The notes below the pieces were generated by a model. It did no database searches. It was not told the DNA's origin and worked only from the letters and a program-made list of their open reading frames with translations. A program made the position numbers and the translations under genes. A stretch of DNA of 64,000 nt from NCBI GenBank assembly GCA_964535575.1, contig CAZHTC010000002.1, forward strand, positions 186,001 through 250,000, read 5' to 3'. Shown in pieces: positions 25,583 through 31,736 of the stretch; positions within the stretch are counted from its first letter, which is position 1, and each line of letters starts with the position of its first letter. Source of the DNA: JAGPCK01 sp964535575. Its GTDB lineage: Bacteria; Bacteroidota; Bacteroidia; UKL13-3.

Positions 25583-27163
25583 TTAGTTAGCGTATTTTGA
25601 ACTGAGATCTTTGGCAACCGATTCTAGCACGCTGGTCACTTCATCGGTAAGGTTTCCTTTGCGCAATTCAGCCAGAATATTGCTGTGTTTGCTTTCCAGA
25701 AATCCTACGTACTCCGTTTCAAACTCCCGTACTTTATTTACCGGAACTTTTGAAAGCAATCCTTTGGTTCCGCAATAAATAATGGCCACTTGTTTTTCTA
25801 CGGCAATCGGAGCAAATTGTCCCTGTTTCAGAATTTCCACGTTGCGTGCTCCTTTTTCCAATACGGCTTTGGTAGCCGCATCCAGATCAGAACCGAATTT
25901 AGAGAAGGCCTCTAATTCGCGGTATTGAGCCTGGTCAAGTTTTAGGGTACCTGCAATTTTTTTCATGGATTTGATTTGCGCGTTACCACCCACACGTGAT
26001 ACCGAAATACCTACGTTGATGGCGGGGCGCACACCTGAGTTAAACAGGTTTGATTCAAGGAATATCTGCCCGTCTGTAATGGAGATTACGTTGGTAGGAA
26101 TATAAGCCGATACGTCACCGGCCTGTGTTTCGATAATTGGAAGAGCCGTTAATGAACCGCCACCTTTTACCAAAGGTTTAATTGATTCAGGCAGGTCATT
26201 CATATTTTTAGCTACTTCATCGTTGGCATTAATTTTAGCGGCACGTTCCAGCAGACGGCTGTGCAGGTAAAACACGTCACCCGGATATGCTTCACGTCCC
26301 GGAGGTCTGCGCAACAGCAGTGATACCTCACGGTATGCTACGGCTTGTTTTGATAAGTCATCATATACAATCAAAGCCGGACGACCTGTATCGCGGAAAA
26401 ACTCACCGATAGCAGCACCAGCCATAGGAGCATAGAACTGCAATGGTGCAGGGAAAGATGCAGTAGCGGCCACAATTATGGTATAAGGCATGGCTCCGTA
26501 TTTTTCCAGTGTATTTACTACCTGTGCAACCGTAGAGGCTTTTTGCCCAACAGCTACATAGATACAATACACAGGTTTTCCGGCATCATAAAATTCTTTC
26601 TGGTTGATGATGGTATCAATGCATACCGCTGTTTTACCTGTTTGGCGGTCGCCAATTACCAACTCACGCTGTCCGCGTCCAATCGGAATCATGGCATCAA
26701 TTGCTTTAATACCGGTTTGAAGGGGTTCCTTTACCGGCTCACGATAGATAACACCGGGTGCTTTGCGCTCCAATGGCATTTCGTATAAATCTCCGGTGAT
26801 AGGACCTTTACCGTCAATAGGCTCACCAAGCGTGTTCACCACACGGCCAAGCATGCCTTCGCCTACTTTGATGGAAGCGATTTTGCCGGTACGCTTTACT
26901 ACGTCACCTTCTTTAATTTTTTCAGAATTACCCAACAATACCGCACCGATATTGTCTTCTTCCAGATTCAACACAACAGCTTGTGTTCCATTGCTGAATT
27001 CAATCAGCTCGCCTGATTGAACTTTTGTCAAACCGTAAACGCGGGCAATTCCGTCACCAATCTGGAGAACGGTTCCCACTTCTTCCAGTTCGGTCTCGGA
27101 GCGGAAGTTCGAAATCTGCTCACGTATAATAGCTGAAACCTCATCGGGTCTGATTTGTACCAT
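25583..27163 (-). CDS. atpA: ATP synthase F1 subunit alpha
   Basis: The alpha subunit forms the non-catalytic nucleotide-binding sites of the F1 head. The 526-residue protein has the beta-barrel N-terminal domain, the Walker A motif GDRQTGKT around residue 171-178, the alpha-signature stretch 'PAINVGISVSRVGG' near 382-395 and the C-terminal helical domain. The starting 'VQIRPDEVSAIIREQI' is the alpha N-terminal helix that contacts delta. It lies 12 bases before atpG and 4 bases after atpH. Confidence 0.98.
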   Translation of the reverse strand: MVQIRPDEVSAIIREQISNFRSETELEEVGTVLQIGDGIARVYGLTKVQSGELIEFSNGTQAVVLNLEEDNIGAVLLGNSEKIKEGDVVKRTGKIASIKVGEGMLGRVVNTLGEPIDGKGPITGDLYEMPLERKAPGVIYREPVKEPLQTGIKAIDAMIPIGRGQRELVIGDRQTGKTAVCIDTIINQKEFYDAGKPVYCIYVAVGQKASTVAQVVNTLEKYGAMPYTIIVAATASFPAPLQFYAPMAGAAIGEFFRDTGRPALIVYDDLSKQAVAYREVSLLLRRPPGREAYPGDVFYLHSRLLERAAKINANDEVAKNMNDLPESIKPLVKGGGSLTALPIIETQAGDVSAYIPTNVISITDGQIFLESNLFNSGVRPAINVGISVSRVGGNAQIKSMKKIAGTLKLDQAQYRELEAFSKFGSDLDAATKAVLEKGARNVEILKQGQFAPIAVEKQVAIIYCGTKGLLSKVPVNKVREFETEYVGFLESKHSNILAELRKGNLTDEVTSVLESVAKDLSSKYAN

Positions 27164-27167
27164 AATA

Positions 27168-27719
27168 TTAGTTGCTTAAATGCGGGTTAATTAAATTCTT
27201 TTTAATTGCAGCCAGTTTGCTGGCAATACTTGCGTCAAACAATTTATCATCCATGCGAATAACCAATCCACCAATAATATCCGGATTGGTATTGGCGCTC
27301 AGTTCAACTTGTTTTTTAGTTTGCTGCTCAATGAAAACGCGGATTTCGCTTTTCAGTTTATCATCAATTGTTACGGCCGTTGTAACGGAAGCCGTTAAAA
27401 TACCTTTCATCAGGTTATAAGCTTTACGAAACTCACCGGCTATATCGGTAATAAAAAACTCCCTGTTCTTTTTAATAACTGTTTCAAGAAACAGCAACGT
27501 AAGGGGATTAATACTACTGCTGAAAATCTTTTTTACAATAGAAAGTTTAGAGGCAGGATCAATAACCGGATTGCGAAACAACTTCACCAAATCCTGACTT
27601 TGACGGCATACATCTATAAATAGTACCATGTCTTTATTCACCTCTTCGAGTTTGTTTTGCTCAAGGGCAAGGTCAATTAACGACTTGGCATACCTGGATG
27701 ATACTCTTGATTCGGCCAT
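27168..27719 (-). CDS. atpH: ATP synthase F1 subunit delta
   Basis: Delta (OSCP-like) joins the peripheral stalk to the F1 head. The 183-residue protein has the N-terminal helical domain ('SSRYAKSLIDLALEQNKLEEV' near the start) and a C-terminal region with 'NPDIIGGLVIRMDDKLFDAS' around residues 144-165, the delta signature (GG(I/L)xI...D..DxS). It sits between atpF (5 bases upstream) and atpA (4 bases downstream), which fixes its identity. Confidence 0.95.
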   Translation of the reverse strand: MAESRVSSRYAKSLIDLALEQNKLEEVNKDMVLFIDVCRQSQDLVKLFRNPVIDPASKLSIVKKIFSSSINPLTLLFLETVIKKNREFFITDIAGEFRKAYNLMKGILTASVTTAVTIDDKLKSEIRVFIEQQTKKQVELSANTNPDIIGGLVIRMDDKLFDASIASKLAAIKKNLINPHLSN

Positions 27720-27724
27720 ATGAC

Positions 27725-28219
27725 TTAGTTAATTTGTAAACGCTTCAGGTTATCATTAATCAGTGCTTCCTGGTCAGCATTCTTCTCAATGTTTTTGCGA
27801 AGAATTTTTTCGGCAATATCAACCGAAAGGCTGGCCACCTGAGCTTTTAACTCAATTAAAGCAGCTGATTTTTCCTTATTAATAGCTTCCGCAGCATCGG
27901 CAACCAACTTCTTCTTTACTTCCTCGCCCTCTTTTTGGGCTTTTGAAATAATCGAATCTTTCAGTTCCCGGGCTTCTTTCAGAATGGTGTCTCTTTCCTT
28001 GCGGGCTTCGCGTAGCAAATTTTCATTGTCTGCTTTTAAAGCATCCATTTGCTGACGGGCTTTTTCGGCCGACTGCAAAGCCTCATGAATTGAGTCTTCC
28101 CGCTCTTTTAATGCCTGTGTAATTGGCTTCCAGGCAAACTTGGTGAGAATGAAAAAGAGGATGGCAAACGATGCTGTTGACCATACCACTAATCCTATAC
28201 TCGGGGTTAGTAAATCCAT
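27725..28219 (-). CDS. atpF: ATP synthase F0 subunit b
   Basis: Subunit b forms the peripheral stalk dimer. The 164-residue protein has one N-terminal membrane helix (about residues 9-27, containing 'WSTASFAILFFILTKFAW'), the conserved 'KPITQALKEREDSI' juncture, and a long charged coiled coil rich in Glu, Lys and Ala to the C-terminus. It is separated from atpE by 103 bases that contain a strong hairpin (28272-28316), the only large gap inside this operon. Confidence 0.96.
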   Translation of the reverse strand: MDLLTPSIGLVVWSTASFAILFFILTKFAWKPITQALKEREDSIHEALQSAEKARQQMDALKADNENLLREARKERDTILKEARELKDSIISKAQKEGEEVKKKLVADAAEAINKEKSAALIELKAQVASLSVDIAEKILRKNIEKNADQEALINDNLKRLQIN

Positions 28220-28271
28220 TTTTTTACTTTTTTTAATTGTTCAGAACCTTGGTGAACGGGGAACGCAAAAA

Positions 28272-28316
28272 GAAAAAGCCCGATTAACAAACGTTAATCT
28301 GCCACCGGGCTTTTTC
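28272..28316 (-). terminator. Hairpin between atpE and atpF (internal terminator or attenuator)
   Basis: A perfect 11-bp stem, GAAAAAGCCCG (28272-28282) and CGGGCTTTTTC (28306-28316), encloses a smaller hairpin ATTAAC/GTTAAT (28283-28288 and 28293-28298). On the minus strand the 3' arm is followed by a second T run, as in a rho-independent terminator. It would let only part of the transcripts pass from atpE to atpF-H-A-G, or stabilise the upstream mRNA end after processing. Confidence 0.8.
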
Positions 28317-28322
28317 AATAAA

Positions 28323-28535
28323 TTATGCGCCCAATCCTAACAGAGCGATAACCACAGCGAAAAGCGCAACAGCCTCCACGAAGGCAGCAGCGATAAGCAT
28401 GGTTGTTTGGAGTTTGTTGGCGAACTCAGGTTGGCGAGCCATACCTTCTAATGCAGATCCACCAATTCTTCCGATACCGATTCCGGCTCCGATAGCAGCT
28501 AATCCAGCTCCGATTGCAGCAATACTTCCAGTCAT
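28323..28535 (-). CDS. atpE: ATP synthase F0 subunit c
   Basis: Subunit c forms the rotating membrane ring. The 70-residue protein has two helices joined by the polar loop ARQPE (residues 33-37). The ion-binding carboxylate is Glu54 in AAAFVEAVALF. It is followed by Ala, and helix 1 has only small residues and no Gln near the site, so the Na+-binding set of residues (Gln in helix 1, Ser/Thr after Glu) is missing. I infer a proton-driven ring. The small gene sits between atpB (48 bases upstream) and the hairpin at 28272-28316. Confidence 0.97.
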   Translation of the reverse strand: MTGSIAAIGAGLAAIGAGIGIGRIGGSALEGMARQPEFANKLQTTMLIAAAFVEAVALFAVVIALLGLGA

Positions 28536-28583
28536 TTTAATTTTAATTTAAAGGGTTAAACGATTATTCTATTTTAATTTATT

Positions 28584-29720
28584 TTAGTGATGTGCTTCTT
28601 CGTGATGATCTTCAATCGCAATTCCGATATACAAAGCCGACAATACCGTAAAGATAAAGGCCTGAATAAAGGCTACAATCAATTCGATGATGCTGATGGC
28701 CGCCACAAACGGAACGGCTACACCGGCAACTGCATACGATTTGAAAATAAATATTAAACAGGTTAAGCTAAGTACCAGAATATGTCCTGCGGTGATGTTG
28801 GCAAACAAACGTATCATTAACGCAATAGCTTTGGTAAAAATCCCCACTACCTCAATAGGAGTGAGTAAAAGTTTAACCGGAAGCGGAATGCCCGGCATCC
28901 AGAAAATATGCTGCCAGTAATGTTTGTTTCCGTTTATATTGGTAAGGATTAGCGTGATTAATGCCAGCACCATCGTTAATGAAATATTCCCGGTAAGATT
29001 GGCTCCTCCCGGAAAGAATGGAACTAAGCCCAGCATATTACAAAACCAGATAAAGAAAAATACCGTTAACAGGTAAGGCATAAATTTCTCGTACCGGTGT
29101 CCCAGATTTGGCTTGGCAATTTCATCACGCACAAAAAGAATGATAGGTTCTAAAGCTGATTGAAGTCCTTTCGGGGCCTGACCTTTTCGCTGCGCATATC
29201 CTTTGGCAACGGTGGTAAATACCCATATTAAAAGAACTACGGTGAGCAACATGGTTGCTACGTTTTTAGTAATGGATAAATCAGTGATATGAGCAGTAGC
29301 TGCTTCATCAACATTACCTGCTTCATCAATTACTTTAATTTTTTCGTGAATGTTTTTATAAGTGTAATGGTTGCCGGTATAGGCATCATGTCCGTGATTA
29401 AAACGTCCGGATGAAAATAATTCGATTCCTTTATCTGTATATAAAATAACCGGAAGGTGAATAGCGGTATGTCCCCACAAATGCCAGTCATGTGCATCTT
29501 TAATATGCTCCATAATGGTTTCGGTGGGATTAAATTTTCCGTTCTCCTTGTGTGCTCCTGCTTCGGCATGGGTGGCGCCAGCATGTGCGGAGTCATTTAT
29601 TGCCGCGTGAGCATCATGTTCCTGACCATACGCTACGGAAGAAGCGCGTGAAACGAGAAAAATCGCCAGAAAAATAATCAGTCTGAAAGCGGTATAAGTT
29701 GCTGAATATCTGTTACTCAT
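28584..29720 (-). CDS. atpB: ATP synthase F0 subunit a, with N-terminal extension
   Basis: Subunit a forms the half channels for protons next to the c ring. The 378-residue protein is over 100 residues longer than E. coli AtpB (271). The extra part has a signal-peptide-like N-terminus (cleavage after about SVAYGQ, residue 33), a His/Ala-rich stretch (EHDAHAAINDSAHAGATHAE) and a soluble segment to about residue 145. The membrane part follows; the essential Arg is at about residue 304 in 'LMIRLFANITAGH'. It ends with a His/Glu-rich tail. It overlaps the preceding 4-TM gene by 8 bases. Long AtpB forms are usual in Bacteroidota as far as I know. Confidence 0.95.
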   Translation of the reverse strand: MSNRYSATYTAFRLIIFLAIFLVSRASSVAYGQEHDAHAAINDSAHAGATHAEAGAHKENGKFNPTETIMEHIKDAHDWHLWGHTAIHLPVILYTDKGIELFSSGRFNHGHDAYTGNHYTYKNIHEKIKVIDEAGNVDEAATAHITDLSITKNVATMLLTVVLLIWVFTTVAKGYAQRKGQAPKGLQSALEPIILFVRDEIAKPNLGHRYEKFMPYLLTVFFFIWFCNMLGLVPFFPGGANLTGNISLTMVLALITLILTNINGNKHYWQHIFWMPGIPLPVKLLLTPIEVVGIFTKAIALMIRLFANITAGHILVLSLTCLIFIFKSYAVAGVAVPFVAAISIIELIVAFIQAFIFTVLSALYIGIAIEDHHEEAHH

Positions 29721-30123
29721 TAGTGGGCTTATCCTTGTTAAAATCGGGGTGCAATTTAGTGGTTAGGTAATAAATTTCAAACACTGTGTAAAAAATGTAT
29801 AGCCCAAACATAAGAAGCAGGAAGCTTTTGCTGTAAGGCCTTTGTCCCCAAAGGAATAAAAGTATAAACCCAATAGTTCCAAACATGCGCAACGCCATTA
29901 CCAGGTAGGCCGTGTTTACAAAGGTAAAACGGTCTTTACCATAGCTATAGGCAGTTAAAAGGAACGAGATAATAGTGAGGAACGCAAAGAAAAATAAAGT
30001 TAAATCGGTTGCCGGTTGCGGCAGGGTAATGGAAGTGTTAGGGATTAGGTAATGTATTACTGCCCAGAGAAATGAGGTTAAAAGAGCAAGCCAAAAAAGA
30101 AAGTAAAAAAAATTTGTTCGCAT
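29713..30123 (-). CDS. Small 4-TM membrane protein of the ATP synthase operon
   Basis: A 136-residue protein with four hydrophobic helices (about 6-26, 40-62, 70-95 and 100-122) and short polar ends. I do not recognise a named family. Its place between the AtpZ-like gene and atpB, and its four-helix topology, match the position and shape of AtpI, the F0 assembly factor for c-ring formation, but no sequence motif confirms this. It overlaps atpB by 8 bases and follows the AtpZ-like gene by 3 bases, so it is tied to F0 assembly by context only. Confidence 0.75.
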   Translation of the reverse strand: MRTNFFYFLFWLALLTSFLWAVIHYLIPNTSITLPQPATDLTLFFFAFLTIISFLLTAYSYGKDRFTFVNTAYLVMALRMFGTIGFILLFLWGQRPYSKSFLLLMFGLYIFYTVFEIYYLTTKLHPDFNKDKPTNE

Positions 30124-30126
30124 AAA

Positions 30127-30369
30127 TTAATCCTGATTGCGGATAAGTTTAAAGATAAAATAAAAAACGGAAATTAATGCGAGTACTACACCAGCTAAAG
30201 TAAATGCAGGAAAATGCATGGAGAAATGCTTGTCTAACCAGTTTCCTCCCAATGACAGAACTACAAAAACTCCTATCATTTGGAAACCAAAAGCCGAATA
30301 CTTCAGGTAGTTATTTAGCGGTGTTGACTTTTTCGGTTGATTGGGCAACTTGTCCGTTGGCTCGGGCAT
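30127..30369 (-). CDS. AtpZ/AtpI-like F0F1 ATPase accessory protein
   Basis: An 80-residue protein with a polar N-terminus and two membrane helices. The pattern 'YSAFGFQMIGVFVVLSLGGNWLDKHF' (helix 1 and loop) and the second helix ending in 'YFIFKLIRNQ' is that of the small AtpZ/AtpI family encoded before F0 genes, possibly involved in Mg2+ supply or c-ring assembly. With the ATG at 30369 it overlaps the bactofilin gene by 59 bases. A TTG at codon 8 is an alternative start and would shorten the overlap by 21 bases. Confidence 0.82.
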   Translation of the reverse strand: MPEPTDKLPNQPKKSTPLNNYLKYSAFGFQMIGVFVVLSLGGNWLDKHFSMHFPAFTLAGVVLALISVFYFIFKLIRNQD

Positions 30370-30772
30370 CTTTAGTAGAGGCTATGGCTTCGTTTTTATC
30401 TGATTTCATGTGGCATCGGCCATTAAACTCGGCTCCAGCTTCGATGATAATTTTTTTAGTTACCACATCACCGTAAACTTTACTGGTACTTTTTAAGGTA
30501 AGTAATTCATTAACGAAAATATTTCCTTTCACTATTCCTGAAATATCAGCATTCTGTGCATTGATATCTCCTTCCACCGACCCGGTTTGTCCAAGAACCA
30601 TTTTTGATTTGGAAGTAATGGTTCCTGAAAGCGTTCCGTCAATACGTATATCTCCGTTAGAAACAATATCTCCATTGATATTTGTTCCGTTATTAATAAT
30701 ATTCACTGTGGCCGGGTTAAATTCCGGTCCTTTTTCTGATTTTCCGTTAGATCCAAACATATTTTCTAACAA
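30311..30772 (-). CDS. Bactofilin (polymer-forming cytoskeletal protein)
   Basis: Bactofilins polymerise without nucleotide into filaments that organise cell-wall enzymes and shape. The 153-residue protein has a central right-handed beta-helix (about residues 25-120) with the repeating hydrophobic-Gly pattern seen in 'IDGTLSGTITSKSKMVLG' and 'GSVEGDINAQNADISGIVKG', and polar tails at both ends. It is directly downstream (7 bases) of an M23 endopeptidase, a pairing known from bactofilin loci (for example Helicobacter CcmA with Csd1), and upstream of the ATP synthase genes. The last 59 bases overlap the AtpZ-like gene in another frame. Confidence 0.93.
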   Translation of the reverse strand: MLENMFGSNGKSEKGPEFNPATVNIINNGTNINGDIVSNGDIRIDGTLSGTITSKSKMVLGQTGSVEGDINAQNADISGIVKGNIFVNELLTLKSTSKVYGDVVTKKIIIEAGAEFNGRCHMKSDKNEAIASTKDARANGQVAQSTEKVNTAK

Positions 30773-30779
30773 TTAAAAT

Positions 30780-31640
30780 TTAAAACACCATGTATTCTTC
30801 GGGATTCACCGGATTACCTTTATACCAAAGTTCAAAATGTAGGTGTGCACCGGTTGTTAATTCTCCAGAATTACCCACAATGGCAATGGCATCTCCCGCG
30901 TTTACAAAAGTACCTACTTTTTTTAATATTACCGAATTGTGCTTATATATGGAAATCAAATCGTTGGGGTGCTGAATGCCTATAACATGTCCTGTTTCGG
31001 GTGTCCAGGAAGCAAAAATGATTGTTCCATTAAGAGTTGCCTTTACGGCCTCACTTGGCTTAGCCACCACATCAACAGCATAATGCTCATCGGGAAAATT
31101 GAATTTTTCGGTAATCAATCCCTTAAGCGGAGACATAAAGGTGTAAGAGCTGATATTATCCGGCCGTGCCGATTTTTCTTCCAACGCATACGGGTTGTCT
31201 TTTTCCATTTCAAGTTTAAAAATGGAATCGTTTTCATAAATTTTTTGTAAGTCAATGCTTCCTGATACAGAGTCGCTTAGTGGGGGGGCATCTCTATCGG
31301 ATTTTGGCTCCTTTCCCCTCATAATATCGTTTTGATTTTCGATATAATCATTTAACTGCCTTACTACATTTTGCAGGGAATCGGCCTTCAAAATAAGGTA
31401 GGCTACATTCCGTTTTGAGTCGGGGTCGGCATATCCTGGTACGTACTCTTTAAGGGGAGTAAAGAAAAACAGGGAAAGTATTAATCCGGTAAATGTTAAA
31501 ATACCACTACTGAGAGCGATAAACAGATTCATCGGTGTGAGTTTCAGAGAGAATTTCTCTTCAAAAGTCTGGTCATTCATTATCACCAGCCTGTATTTGT
31601 TTTTGAGCTTATGAATAAGCTTTTTTCGGGTAGTACTCAT
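30780..31640 (-). CDS. M23 family peptidoglycan endopeptidase (LytM-like), membrane anchored
   Basis: A 286-residue zinc endopeptidase expected to cut peptide cross-links in peptidoglycan. It has a basic cytoplasmic N-terminus, a membrane helix at about residues 39-62, a short coiled-coil region around 85-105, and the LytM domain from about residue 165. Zinc ligands are visible: the HxxxD motif in 'HYAVD' and the HxH motif in 'HLHFELW'; both are intact, so activity is likely. It heads the operon with bactofilin, which may position it. Upstream lies a minus-strand TAACTTTG (31691-31698) that could be part of its promoter. Confidence 0.93.
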   Translation of the reverse strand: MSTTRKKLIHKLKNKYRLVIMNDQTFEEKFSLKLTPMNLFIALSSGILTFTGLILSLFFFTPLKEYVPGYADPDSKRNVAYLILKADSLQNVVRQLNDYIENQNDIMRGKEPKSDRDAPPLSDSVSGSIDLQKIYENDSIFKLEMEKDNPYALEEKSARPDNISSYTFMSPLKGLITEKFNFPDEHYAVDVVAKPSEAVKATLNGTIIFASWTPETGHVIGIQHPNDLISIYKHNSVILKKVGTFVNAGDAIAIVGNSGELTTGAHLHFELWYKGNPVNPEEYMVF

Positions 31641-31690
31641 TTCAGAAGAAAAAAATAAATTTGACGCAGATTAAAATAATTTTGCCAGTT

Positions 31691-31698
31691 CAAAGTTA
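31691..31698 (-). promoter_or_regulatory. Possible -7 element for the M23-bactofilin-ATP synthase operon
   Basis: On the minus strand the bases read TAACTTTG, matching TAnnTTTG and identical to the ybeY box. A TTG lies only 15 bases further upstream, shorter than the usual 18-20, so the call is tentative. The leader to the ATG at 31640 would be about 45 bases. Confidence 0.4.
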
Positions 31699-31736
31699 AT
31701 ACAAGTGTTAAAACAATCGGTAAAGCGCGCAATTAC

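Noticed and set aside
28323..28535. A sodium-driven c ring
   Set aside because: The residues for Na+ binding (Gln in helix 1, Ser/Thr after the key Glu) are not present; Glu54 is followed by Ala.
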